A model generated the notes under the pieces. The model was not told the origin of the DNA, ran no database searches, and saw only the letters and a list, made by a program, of their open reading frames with translations. Shown piece after piece: positions 7,650-16,619 of a stretch of 64,000 nucleotides of DNA (position 1 is its first letter; each line of letters begins with the position of its first letter). The translations under genes were made by a program, and so were the position numbers. This DNA is from Mycolicibacterium anyangense (GTDB lineage: Bacteria; Actinomycetota; Actinomycetes; Mycobacteriales; Mycobacteriaceae), in NCBI RefSeq assembly GCF_010731855.1, contig NZ_AP022620.1, forward strand, positions 3,782,001 to 3,846,000. The letters are read 5' to 3'.

Positions 7650-9524
7650 TTAGGCCGACTTCGGTGGGGCCGTCAGGTCGTAGACGGTGGCCGACCCGAC
7701 AGCCTTGGGGGCAAAGTTGGCGGCGACCCACGCCGTGATGTCGGCGTGCTGGTTGCCATGACCGGGTCCCTGCCGGTTTCCCGGGGAGACGACGTAGTAG
7801 CCGATCTCATGATCAGCGACGTCAGACTGGAACTGGGTGAGCGACGGAACGGGGTCGCTACCGCCGAATCCACCGATCGCCATCACCGAGGTGTTGGTGG
7901 CCAATTCCAGTGCGGCAGCTGCCGATGAGCCATTGACGGCCGCCGACCACTTCGTGTTGGTGCCCGCCAGGAGACGGTCGAGCTGGGTGTTGGACTCCTG
8001 GCCCGAGCCATCCGGCCGATCAGCACCATCGTGAGCCCGCTGAACGGGACCGACCTGGGCCATCCCACCGGTGTGCGGTACCGCAATGGTCGCGAAAGCA
8101 TAACCGGCCGAGCCCATTCCCCCGGCGAGGACACCGACGGCCAGTGCCGCGGCGGCGAGTCCGCTGCGGTTCGTGCTCAACGCCACCAGTAGGGTGACGA
8201 CCCCGGCGACCCCGACCGCCAGCACGACCCAACGCACGGCCGCCGCCCAGTGCTGATTGCCGTCCAGCAGCCACCAGCTCCAGAGCACGGTCAACAGAAC
8301 ACTCGCCGCCACACTGATCCGGCCGCGGAGTCGGTCGCGGGTGCGCCACATCTCGCACCCACCGATGGCGGCGAGCGCGGCCACCGCGGGCACCACCGAC
8401 AGGCAGTAGTACGGGTGCACCATCCCCTTCATATAGCTCAGGACGAGTCCGTCGACCAGCAGCCAGCCACCGAACAGCACCACCCCGCCGCGGACCAGGT
8501 CGGTCCGCGGAGCACGCGCGCGCACCACCAGGACGTACACCAGACCGAGCAGCGCCGCCGGAAGCAGCCAGCTCATCTCGAGGCCGAACTCACCGCTGAA
8601 AAGCCTTGTGATACCAGCATTCTGGTGACCGAAGTCAGCAGGAGGTCCGGCGTGAGCGTCGGTAGCACCCGTATGGTTGCGGCCCAGGATCCGCGCCAGG
8701 CCGTTGTACCCGATCACCAGGTTCATGAAGTTGTTGTCCGTCGAGCCGGCCAGATAGGGCCGAGACGACGCCGGCCACACCAGTGTCAGTGCGACGAACC
8801 AACCCGCAGAGAGCAGGCAGGAGGCCATCGCGGCCGCCAGATGTGCCAGCCGGCGCCGCACCGACGTCGGCGCCACCAGCAGATAGACAACGCCTATCGC
8901 CGGGGCCACCATCAGGCCCTCCAACATCTTGGCCAGGAATGCGAACCCCAGGGCAGACCCGGCCAGCGTCATCCACGTGCCGCTCCCGCGTTCGAGAGCC
9001 CGCACCGTGCAGTAAGCGGCGGCCATCATCAGCAGGACCATCACCGCATCCGGGTTGTTGTAGCGGAACATCAACGCCACCACAGGGGTCAACGCGAACG
9101 CCGTGCCGGCCACGAAACCTGCACCGGTTCCGGCGATCCGGCGGACTGCGCCGTACAGCAGGGCGACCGCACCCACCGCCATCAGCGCTTCGGGTACCAG
9201 CATGCTGGCGCTGCTGAATCCGAAGGTCTGCCCGGACAGGCCCATCACCCATTGCGATACCGGCGGCTTGTCGACGGTGATGAAGTTCCCCGGATCGACC
9301 GAGCCGAACAACAGTGCTTCCCAGTTCTTGGAACCGGCCTGCGCGGCGCCGGCGTAGAACGCATTGCCCATGCCGTTGATGGTGATGTTCCACAGATACG
9401 TGCAGGCGGTGGCAATCAGCAAGGCAGCTAGGCCGATGCGTCGCCATGCGGTGCGCGACAACCCGAGCCGGCGAGGTTCCGCCGTCTCGGCGGGGGTGTG
9501 GAGGTGGTGAAGAATTGCGGTCAC
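7650..9524 (-). CDS. GT39/ArnT-like membrane glycosyltransferase
   Basis: From GTG 9524 the protein is 624 residues. It is a GT-C type polyprenyl-phosphate-dependent transferase of the ArnT/PMT group, which moves a sugar from a lipid carrier to an acceptor outside the membrane. About eleven membrane helices are visible. The first extracytoplasmic loop has VDPGNFITVDKPPVSQWVMG, the typical acidic D-K-P-P block near the start of such enzymes. A soluble tail ends YYVVSPGN...TVYDLT. The reading frame extends upstream to 9734, but that part overlaps the next gene and lacks membrane character, so the GTG start was chosen. The membrane esterase gene is 56 bases upstream on the same strand; the two may modify a shared envelope glycolipid (inference). 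Confidence 0.88.
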   Translation of the reverse strand: MTAILHHLHTPAETAEPRRLGLSRTAWRRIGLAALLIATACTYLWNITINGMGNAFYAGAAQAGSKNWEALLFGSVDPGNFITVDKPPVSQWVMGLSGQTFGFSSASMLVPEALMAVGAVALLYGAVRRIAGTGAGFVAGTAFALTPVVALMFRYNNPDAVMVLLMMAAAYCTVRALERGSGTWMTLAGSALGFAFLAKMLEGLMVAPAIGVVYLLVAPTSVRRRLAHLAAAMASCLLSAGWFVALTLVWPASSRPYLAGSTDNNFMNLVIGYNGLARILGRNHTGATDAHAGPPADFGHQNAGITRLFSGEFGLEMSWLLPAALLGLVYVLVVRARAPRTDLVRGGVVLFGGWLLVDGLVLSYMKGMVHPYYCLSVVPAVAALAAIGGCEMWRTRDRLRGRISVAASVLLTVLWSWWLLDGNQHWAAAVRWVVLAVGVAGVVTLLVALSTNRSGLAAAALAVGVLAGGMGSAGYAFATIAVPHTGGMAQVGPVQRAHDGADRPDGSGQESNTQLDRLLAGTNTKWSAAVNGSSAAAALELATNTSVMAIGGFGGSDPVPSLTQFQSDVADHEIGYYVVSPGNRQGPGHGNQHADITAWVAANFAPKAVGSATVYDLTAPPKSA

Positions 9525-9580
9525 AGAGTCTATTTCGACAGCCGAACACGTGTCAGGGCTTGGTTTTGCTTGTGTGCGAC

Positions 9581-11026
9581 CTATGAGCCGACAGCACCGG
9601 CACCGGGTCCATGTAGCCGTTCGGCCAACCAGGGCAATGAATCGACGAACGCTCGCTGGGCGAACTGCCAGGTGTGATAGCCGACGTAAACCCTGAGGGT
9701 GCAATCGATCTGCACCGCCATGGCCGCCGCACACAGGTCCGGAAGGGCGCCCTTCTCCCGGAACTGATCCTCATCCCCGTGACCGCCGTACCCGACCGGG
9801 GCAAGCCGGTCGTCGTGCCGATCCGGAAGATCCTTGGTCTTGTCGTCGGGTGGCTCCTGCGAATCGTTGAACAGTCCCGCCACCCCGGAGTACGGCCCAT
9901 GCCTGCTCATCACGGTGCGGGTATCGAAGGCATCCCACATCGCGGCATTGCCCCCGTACAGCCTCTCGACGGTCTGCTCCTTGGTGCCGGAATTCGGCCC
10001 GCGATCACCACCGATGTCGACGAAGGTGGTGAAGAGCTCTGGATGCATGACCACCAGGTTCATCGCACAGGTCCCACCGGCCGACCACCCGACCACGGCC
10101 CAGTCACCGGGTGCGGCCGAGGCGGCAAATCGGGACACCACCGAAGGGCGGACCTCCTGGGTGAGGTGGTCGGCGGCATTACCGCGTGGCCCGTTCACAC
10201 ATTCGGTGTCGTTGTTGAAGCTGCCGCTCGAATCGACGAACACCAGCACCGGAGCCCAGCCTCGGTGGGCACGAGCGAAGGCGTCGGCGGTCGCCACAGC
10301 GTTGCCCGTCCGGATCCAGTTCGAGGGGTTCCCGAATTCGCCGCCGATCATCATCACGGCGGGCAACCGAGGCGGCACGGTCCCGGCGAACCAGACCGGC
10401 GGCAGGTAGAGGTATTCACTGCGGTGCTTGAAACCACTTGCAGTGTCCGGTGTATCGATGACCAGAAGCTTGCCGGTCGACGGAACTGTGTTGCGCAGGG
10501 CGGCCAGATCGCTTTCGGCGATCTGGTCCGGCAACGGACCCGAGGTCAGATCACCCCACGCCCGCTGCACCGTGGAGTAATAGCCGACCCATTGATTGAG
10601 TATCACCAACGTACTGAGCGCCGTGAGCGGAATGGCCAGCAGTGACAACGCCCGTCGCCACGATGCGGCGCTGCTCCAGCCGAGTACCGCCGCCGACACC
10701 GTTGCCACGCTGACCCCGGTCCAGACCCACAACTGAAGCGGTGCCGGGTTCGACGCCAAGCCCTCCGAATCCATCCAGGCTCGGGCGGTGCAGGCACCGC
10801 CGACGCCGACGGCGGCGACGACCGGGATCCATCGCAGCCGCCACCGGCGAGACCGCCACCCCACAGCGACGATGACGACCACGAATGTCCCGATCTGGAT
10901 GGCGGTCGGCAGCCAGCCCCCGAGCAGCGATAGGCCGTGCCCGAACTTGTTGAAGTCGGGGTCGGGCAGCCGCGGCATCAGAACGGGCTGCGGGACTGGT
11001 GTCGGCGTCGGGCCGTTCGGCGGCAC
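9581..11026 (-). CDS. Membrane-anchored esterase (antigen 85/esterase-D-like fold)
   Basis: The 481-residue protein has about four N-terminal transmembrane helices (roughly 40-150), then an outward-facing alpha/beta hydrolase domain of the putative-esterase (PF00756-like) class. The nucleophile elbow is GWSAGG with S315. A later aspartate-rich region and the C-terminal YVGYHTWQFA histidine would complete the triad. Antigen 85 belongs to the same superfamily, so an acyl- or mycolyl-transfer or esterase role in the envelope is plausible. The start is GTG 11026. A proline-rich cytoplasmic stretch opens the protein. It lies directly upstream of the GT39-like transferase. No regulator is visible nearby. 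Confidence 0.82.
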   Translation of the reverse strand: MPPNGPTPTPVPQPVLMPRLPDPDFNKFGHGLSLLGGWLPTAIQIGTFVVVIVAVGWRSRRWRLRWIPVVAAVGVGGACTARAWMDSEGLASNPAPLQLWVWTGVSVATVSAAVLGWSSAASWRRALSLLAIPLTALSTLVILNQWVGYYSTVQRAWGDLTSGPLPDQIAESDLAALRNTVPSTGKLLVIDTPDTASGFKHRSEYLYLPPVWFAGTVPPRLPAVMMIGGEFGNPSNWIRTGNAVATADAFARAHRGWAPVLVFVDSSGSFNNDTECVNGPRGNAADHLTQEVRPSVVSRFAASAAPGDWAVVGWSAGGTCAMNLVVMHPELFTTFVDIGGDRGPNSGTKEQTVERLYGGNAAMWDAFDTRTVMSRHGPYSGVAGLFNDSQEPPDDKTKDLPDRHDDRLAPVGYGGHGDEDQFREKGALPDLCAAAMAVQIDCTLRVYVGYHTWQFAQRAFVDSLPWLAERLHGPGAGAVGS

Positions 11027-11146
11027 CGTACCAGGATGCGGTACCCGCCTGTACGGATCGTGTCAACCAGCTGAACTCACCCGCAGCACCGCGAATTCGC
11101 AGCGGCCACATAGCAACCACTCACCTCGGACCCGTTGACTGAGGCC

Positions 11147-11458
11147 ATGACAACCATTGCGACACCTCTCGACGACTCACCGGTCGTGCTCGTCCCAGAC
11201 GCCGGCACGGAGCGCGGACTCACCCTTGCCCGCGCCCTGCTCGATGCCGGCTATCGGGTGGTCGCCACAGACCGAGATCCTGTGAAGTTGGTGCGAATAG
11301 GCCACGGCTACAGCAGCACGCAATTCCTTCTGGTGGCGGCCGATCTCACCGATACAGAGCAAGCCGAACGCATCGAAAGTCTGGCGCGCACGCACTTCGG
11401 TGGACGGCACCCTACTGTTGCGCCATGCGCCGAACCTCGTCGATCCTCTGCCGCCTAG
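11147..11458 (+). pseudogene. Truncated short-chain dehydrogenase N-terminus (remnant)
   Basis: An open frame of 103 codons from ATG 11147 (TTG 11135 also possible) reads as the first third of a Rossmann-type short-chain dehydrogenase. It has a beta strand VVLVPDAG, a degenerate glycine motif, helix ERGLTLARALLDAGYRVVATD, and an aspartate after the second strand. A D-L block (AADLTD) follows, where the family has its D-[VL] cofactor contact. It then stops without the catalytic Ser-Tyr-Lys half. The next gene starts inside its 3' end at 11425. No other frame continues the dehydrogenase. This looks like a decayed remnant, possibly cut when the alpha-galactosidase gene arrived, but a small functional protein cannot be excluded. 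Confidence 0.5.
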
Positions 11459-12711
11459 CCGTCCTGGGCTTCGCCCTTGCAGGGTGCACGAGCACACCCA
11501 CCCCGGGTCCCAGCGCACCGACCATCGCGACACCACCGATGGGGTGGAACTCGTGGAACTCCGGCATCCTGCTGTCCGAACAGACCGTCGAGCAGACCAT
11601 CGATGCGATGGTGTCCTCCGGGATGCGCGACGCCGGCTACCGGTACGTGAATCTCGACGCCGGCTGGGCCGCCACCGACCGGGACGCCGACGGCAACCTG
11701 CAGGCCGATCCCGACCGGTTTCCCCACGGAATCGCCGCACTGGCCCGATATGCCCACGACCGTGGGATGCGGCTGGGCCTCTACGCCAGCCCGAGCTACG
11801 AACTGTGCGGGATCGGTGAGCGCAATGCCAGCGCCGGTCACGAGTCGGCCGACGCGCATACCTTCGCCCGATGGGGCGTCGACTACCTGAAGTACGACTG
11901 GTGCAGCACCGATCAGAACCGGTCCGATCAGATTGCTCGCTTCACCGCCATGCGCGAGGCGCTGCGCGCGAGCGGACGATCCATCATCTACAGCATCAAC
12001 CCCAACACCTCCGGTGACCCCGGCGCCGGGGCGGACTACGACTGGTCCTCCATCGCCGATATGGCGCGCAACACCATCGACTTGGTTCCGCTGTGGCGCA
12101 CCGAATTCGTCTCTGCCGAACCGGTTCTCGGAGTGGTCGAACAGGTGCGGATAGCCAACCAGCTGGCGGCGCGCAGCCGGCCGGGCTACGTCAACGACCC
12201 CGACATGCTGGTCGCCGGGATCACATGGCCCGACTTCGTAGCCGGCCATCCCGGCATGGCACAGACACTGGCCGACGAGCACGGTCCCAGCATGACCGAC
12301 GACGAGCAGCGGACCCATGTGTCACTGTGGGCGATGATGGCCGCACCATTGTTGGCGGGCAACGATATTCGCTCGATGACGGCACAGACCCGCGACATCT
12401 TGACCAATCGCGACATCATCGCGGTCGACCAGGACCCGCTGGTTCGGCAGGCCCGCCCGCTGCCCGACGATCCCCGCATCATGGTCAAACCCCTTGCGGG
12501 GGGCGCGGTCGCCGTGTCGATGCTCAACCCGGGCTCGCTACCGGTCTCGCTGGCCACGACGGCTGCGGCCGTGGGCTTGCCCGCTGCAACCTGCTACCGG
12601 GTGCGCGACCTGTGGGCGCACACCGACCACACCACGACAGGCGACCTGAGCGCCGAGCGGTTGGCCGCGCATGCGACGGAGGTACTGCGGATCGATCCGC
12701 GCTGCAGCTAG
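11425..12711 (+). CDS. Lipoprotein GH27 alpha-galactosidase
   Basis: The 428-residue protein starts with a lipoprotein signal peptide (lipobox LAGC, lipidated cysteine 21), so it is anchored outside the cytoplasmic membrane. The rest is a glycoside hydrolase family 27/clan-D alpha-galactosidase. It has PPMGWNSWN near residue 38-46 and YRYVNLDAGW. The nucleophile is in DYLKYDWC (D158), and the acid/base block is GYVNDPDML (about 254-262). A C-terminal beta domain follows with the conserved AAPLLAGNDIR. It would release terminal alpha-galactose from oligosaccharides or glycolipids. It is the only carbohydrate hydrolase of this kind in the window. Its 5' end lies inside the SDR remnant, which suggests an insertion junction. 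Confidence 0.92.
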   Translation: MRRTSSILCRLAVLGFALAGCTSTPTPGPSAPTIATPPMGWNSWNSGILLSEQTVEQTIDAMVSSGMRDAGYRYVNLDAGWAATDRDADGNLQADPDRFPHGIAALARYAHDRGMRLGLYASPSYELCGIGERNASAGHESADAHTFARWGVDYLKYDWCSTDQNRSDQIARFTAMREALRASGRSIIYSINPNTSGDPGAGADYDWSSIADMARNTIDLVPLWRTEFVSAEPVLGVVEQVRIANQLAARSRPGYVNDPDMLVAGITWPDFVAGHPGMAQTLADEHGPSMTDDEQRTHVSLWAMMAAPLLAGNDIRSMTAQTRDILTNRDIIAVDQDPLVRQARPLPDDPRIMVKPLAGGAVAVSMLNPGSLPVSLATTAAAVGLPAATCYRVRDLWAHTDHTTTGDLSAERLAAHATEVLRIDPRCS

Positions 12712-14939
12712 CCGAGCGGTGCCACCGTGACCGGGATGCCGTTGAGCGCACCGTTACCCGACGGCTCGTCGAGAAACGTTGGCGGCGAAAGGACATTGGT
12801 GTTCACCCCGGGTGAGTCGTTGGCCACCGACATCCGGGTGCCCGGCAGGCCGTGACCCCATCCGTGCGGCATCGACACCACACCCGGCTTGATCGCCTCG
12901 GTCACCTCCACCGGCACCTCGATGCTGCCCGCCGATGAACTGACGCTGACGGTGGCACCGTCGGATACCCCGCGGCGGGCCGCATCGACGGGGTGCATCA
13001 GCAGAGTGCACCGGTCGCGGCCCTTCATCAGTGCCGAAACATTGTGCAGCCATGAGTTGTTCGAACGTAGATGCCTGCGGCTGACCAGCACCAGGTCATC
13101 GGGCTCACGGTTGCACCGGCCCGCCAGCCGGGGCAGGTCGTCGAGCAGGTACTGCGGCGCGAGCCTGATCTTCTTGTCGGTGGTGCCCAGGATCTCGGGG
13201 ACCTGCGACACCATCGGGCCGAAGCTGATGCCGTTGGGATTGTCCTTGAGCTTCTGCAGGGTGAGCCCGTCGGGGTTCGTGCCGTACTGGTCGCCGAACG
13301 GGCCGGTACGCAGCGTGAGATCGAGAATCCGTTCCGGACCGCCACTGTCGTAGTGGCGTCGGATGTCGGCGCCGTCGAGACCCTGCGTGAAGCACAGGTA
13401 GTCGAAGAAGCCGTCGTCGATGGCCGCGACGTCGACATCTTCGGCAGGGGTTCCCGCACACAGCCCGGTGAGCCGGACCAGGATCTCCCATTCCTCGGGC
13501 CGGCCAGGATCTTCCGGTGCGAAAACCGGCGCCGAATAGTTGGCGATGCTGCCGATCGCGAAGGCCAGGATCAAGTCGTCGTGGTGCGGCTGCTCCAACG
13601 GCGACAGCCCCGGCAGGATGACGTCGGCGTGCCGGGTGGTTTCGTTGAGCCACAGGTCAACTGAGATCATCGCGTCAAGTTGGGGCAGCACCTCGTCGAG
13701 GTGGTGTCCGGCCGGGGTGGACAGCACCGGATTGCCGGCGACGGTGATCAAGGCCTTGATCTGGCCCTCCCCCGGCGTCTCGATCTCCTCGGCCAGGCAG
13801 GACACCGGTACCTGACCGAGAACCTCCTTGGCGCCGCGCACCCGGGTCTGCCAACGGCCGAACTCGGCGAGACCGCCCTCGAGGCCCGGCTGCGGCTGGG
13901 ACGTGACGGTCCAGACCGCCGGGCGCGGGAACATCGCGCCGCCCGGGGTGTCGAAGTGTCCGGTGAGGATGTTGACGACGTCAACCAGCCAGCTGGCCAG
14001 ACTGCCGAACTCCTGATTACACAAGCCGATTCGGCCGTACACGACGGCACGTTCGGTTCCCGCGAGCTGACGGGCCAGCTCGCGCGTCCGTTCGGCGGAG
14101 ATGCCGGTAACGCCCGCGACGCGCTCGGGCGTCCAGTCGTGGGCCGCCGTGCGTAGCGCGTCGACGCCGTCGAGATGCTCGGCCAGGCCGCCGAGGTCGA
14201 CCAGGCCCTCGTCGAACAGGGTGTGCACGACGGCCATCAATAGGGCCGCGTCGGTGCCCGGGGTGATGGGCAGCCACTCGTCGGCCTTCGCTGCGGTGGG
14301 CGTGCGGACCGGGTCGATGACGATCACGGTGTCGATCCGGCCGATGAGGCCCATCACGTCCGGGGCGGCCAGCAACGAGCCCTGCGAGGCGGCCGGGTTG
14401 GCGCCCATGATCACCAACAGGTCGGTGCGCTCGATATCGGGAACGGGGAAGCCCCACCAGTTGCCGTACATCAGATGCGATGACAGATTCTTGGGCCACT
14501 GGTCCACCGTCCCCGGCGAATAGCTGACCGGGATGCCGGACATCCCCAGCAGCACCCCGGTGTAGCGGCCCAGCGAGAACGAATGCGCCAGCGGATTGCC
14601 GGTGTAGCAGGTGAGCGCGCCGATCCCGTGCTCGGCGATCACCGGGGCCAGCAGCTCGGTGCAGCGCCGGAAGGCCTGGTCCCAGCTGACCTCGCGCCAC
14701 TGGCCGTCGACCTTGATCATCGGCCGGCGAATGCGGTCCGGGTCGTGGTGAACCGCCCCGAGCGAGGTGCCCTTGGGACAGAGGTGACCGCGGCTCCAGA
14801 CGTCGTCCGGGTTGCCGCGGATACTGGTGACGCGCCCGCCGTCGACCTGAATCTCCAAGCCGCACATGGCTTCACACAGCGGGCAGGTGTAGAGGTGGCG
14901 GCCGTCCCGGCCGGTGGGGGCAAGCGGCTCTGCAGTCAC
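12708..14939 (-). CDS. Molybdopterin-dependent oxidoreductase (Rv0197/BisC-like)
   Basis: The 743-residue protein belongs to the DMSO-reductase superfamily. The N-terminal iron-sulfur motif is CPLCEAMC with the fourth cysteine in GHLCPKGT, binding one [4Fe-4S] cluster. Molybdopterin-binding blocks follow (VIMGANPAASQG; VIVIDPVRTPTA; the C-terminal MPHGWGHG region). No twin-arginine signal is visible, so it is probably cytoplasmic. It resembles M. tuberculosis Rv0197, a putative oxidoreductase; substrate unknown. The stop overlaps the end of the convergent alpha-galactosidase gene by 4 bases. Two inverted repeats lie just upstream of its start (14981-15033) and are candidate operators. The adjacent TetR-type regulator known beside Rv0197 is absent here. 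Confidence 0.88.
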   Translation of the reverse strand: MTAEPLAPTGRDGRHLYTCPLCEAMCGLEIQVDGGRVTSIRGNPDDVWSRGHLCPKGTSLGAVHHDPDRIRRPMIKVDGQWREVSWDQAFRRCTELLAPVIAEHGIGALTCYTGNPLAHSFSLGRYTGVLLGMSGIPVSYSPGTVDQWPKNLSSHLMYGNWWGFPVPDIERTDLLVIMGANPAASQGSLLAAPDVMGLIGRIDTVIVIDPVRTPTAAKADEWLPITPGTDAALLMAVVHTLFDEGLVDLGGLAEHLDGVDALRTAAHDWTPERVAGVTGISAERTRELARQLAGTERAVVYGRIGLCNQEFGSLASWLVDVVNILTGHFDTPGGAMFPRPAVWTVTSQPQPGLEGGLAEFGRWQTRVRGAKEVLGQVPVSCLAEEIETPGEGQIKALITVAGNPVLSTPAGHHLDEVLPQLDAMISVDLWLNETTRHADVILPGLSPLEQPHHDDLILAFAIGSIANYSAPVFAPEDPGRPEEWEILVRLTGLCAGTPAEDVDVAAIDDGFFDYLCFTQGLDGADIRRHYDSGGPERILDLTLRTGPFGDQYGTNPDGLTLQKLKDNPNGISFGPMVSQVPEILGTTDKKIRLAPQYLLDDLPRLAGRCNREPDDLVLVSRRHLRSNNSWLHNVSALMKGRDRCTLLMHPVDAARRGVSDGATVSVSSSAGSIEVPVEVTEAIKPGVVSMPHGWGHGLPGTRMSVANDSPGVNTNVLSPPTFLDEPSGNGALNGIPVTVAPLG

Positions 14940-14980
14940 CCTGTCACGGTAAGTCGGTACGCCGACCCCGGCCGTGGTTT

Positions 14981-15033
14981 TGTCAAAATTGACAGCTGCC
15001 TAAGTTACTCCGAATTACACAGGTGTGAGTAAC
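14981..15033. promoter_or_regulatory. Two inverted repeats upstream of the molybdopterin oxidoreductase
   Basis: The 129-base gap between the oxidoreductase start and the accD4 stop contains two inverted repeats. One is TGTCAA-AA-TTGACA (14981-14994). The other is GTTACTC (15004-15010) paired with GAGTAAC (15027-15033). They lie 42-94 bases upstream of the oxidoreductase start, where a repressor operator would sit. The TTGACA half also matches a -35 element on either strand. The regulator is unknown; a TetR-like dimer is one option. The second repeat could instead be a weak hairpin after accD4. Confidence 0.4.
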
Positions 15034-15068
15034 GTCTGTGGATAGCGGATCGCCGCTGGTCGGAGCGG

Positions 15069-16619
15069 TTAGATCGGGATCAGGCCGTGCTTGCGCAGCA
15101 CCCGGTTGATCTGCTTGTCGCGCAGCAGCTTCAGCGACCTGCGCAACAGCAGCCGAGTCTGGTGAGGTTCGATCACCGCGTCGATGAACCCGCGCTCGGC
15201 GGCGATGTAGGGAATCGCCATGTTGAGGTTGTAGCCCTCGATGAAGTCCGCGCGGATCTTCTGCACCTCCGGTGCGGTGGGATCCGGGAACCGCTTGACC
15301 AACAGCTGGGCCGCACCCTCGGCACCGATCACTGCGATCCGGGCCGTCGGCCAGGCGAAGTTCAGATCGGCGGTGAGCTGCTTGGAACCCATCACGGCGT
15401 ACGCACCGCCGTAGGACTTGCGGATGGTCAGCGTCACCTTCGGCACGTCGGCCTCGACCACCGCGTACAGGAACCGGCCGCCGCGCTTGATGATGCCGTT
15501 CTTCTCCTGCTCCACACCGGGCAAGAAACCCGGGGTGTCGACGACGAAGACCAGCGGCACGTTGAACGCGTCGCAGAACCGGACGAACCGGGCCGCCTTG
15601 TCGGAAGCCTCGTTGTCGATGGCACCCGACATGTACATCGGCTGATTGGCGATCACCCCGACCGGGCGGCCGTCGACGCGGGCGAACCCGGTGATCATCG
15701 CCTGACCGGCCTGGGCCGCCACGTCGAGGAAGTCACCGTCGTCGAAGATCCGGATCAGGATCTCGTGCATGTCGTAGGCGGTGTTGTCCGCGTCCGGCAC
15801 CAGGCTGTCCAGTTCGAGATCGTGCGGGGTGATCTCGGGCTCCAGGCCCGGGTTGATCACCGGTGCGTCGTCGAAGGTGTTGGGCGGCAAGAACTCCAGG
15901 AAATCCCGGACGTACTGGAAGGCGTCCTTCTCCGAGTCGACCACCTGGTGGATGTTGCCGTAGCGGGCCTGGTAGTCCGCGCCGCCGAGCTCGTCGAGGG
16001 TGACGTCCTCACCGGTGACGTCCTTGATGACGTCGGGCCCGGTGACGAACATGTAGCCCTGGTCGCGCACGGCGACCACGAGGTCGGTCTGGATCGGCGA
16101 GTAGACCGCGCCACCCGCGCATTTGCCCAGGATGATCGAGATCTGCGGCACCACACCGGACAACAGCTCGTGGCGGCGGCCGAGCTCGGCGTACCAGGCC
16201 AGCGAGGTGACGGCATCCTGGATGCGGGCACCGCCGGAGTCGTTGATACCGATGATCGGGCAGCCGACCATGGCCACCCACTCCATCAGCTTGGCGACCT
16301 TGCGGCCGAACATCTCGCCGACCGATCCGCCGAACACGGTCTGGTCATGGGAGAACACCCCCACCGGGCGGCCGTTGATGGTGCCGTGGCCAGTGACCAC
16401 ACCGTCGCCGTACAGCGCGTTCGGGTCACCCGGGGTGCGGGCCAGCGCGCCGATCTCCAGGAAACTGCCCGGGTCGAGCAGCGCGTGGATGCGGGCCCGG
16501 GCACTCGGGATGCCGCGCTTGTCGCGCTTGGCGGCAGCCGCCTCACCACCGGGTTCCTTTGCCAGCTCCAGCTTTTCGCGGAGTTCGGCGAGCTTCTCGG
16601 CGGTCGTGCTGGCGGTCAC
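15069..16619 (-). CDS. accD4: Acyl-CoA carboxylase beta subunit AccD4
   Basis: The 516-residue protein is a biotin-dependent carboxyltransferase subunit. It is the one that, with AccA3, carboxylates the long-chain acyl substrate used as extender in mycolic acid condensation. Crotonase-fold halves are visible. The N half has the oxyanion-region glycine pairs around [20 protein letters not shown]; the C half has [19 protein letters not shown] and [11 protein letters not shown]. The GTG at 16619 overlaps the pks13 stop by 4 bases (GTGA), so the two genes are translationally coupled. Order fadD32-pks13-accD4 is the conserved mycolate condensation operon. Length and order fit Rv3799c. Confidence 0.96.
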   Translation of the reverse strand: MTASTTAEKLAELREKLELAKEPGGEAAAAKRDKRGIPSARARIHALLDPGSFLEIGALARTPGDPNALYGDGVVTGHGTINGRPVGVFSHDQTVFGGSVGEMFGRKVAKLMEWVAMVGCPIIGINDSGGARIQDAVTSLAWYAELGRRHELLSGVVPQISIILGKCAGGAVYSPIQTDLVVAVRDQGYMFVTGPDVIKDVTGEDVTLDELGGADYQARYGNIHQVVDSEKDAFQYVRDFLEFLPPNTFDDAPVINPGLEPEITPHDLELDSLVPDADNTAYDMHEILIRIFDDGDFLDVAAQAGQAMITGFARVDGRPVGVIANQPMYMSGAIDNEASDKAARFVRFCDAFNVPLVFVVDTPGFLPGVEQEKNGIIKRGGRFLYAVVEADVPKVTLTIRKSYGGAYAVMGSKQLTADLNFAWPTARIAVIGAEGAAQLLVKRFPDPTAPEVQKIRADFIEGYNLNMAIPYIAAERGFIDAVIEPHQTRLLLRRSLKLLRDKQINRVLRKHGLIPI

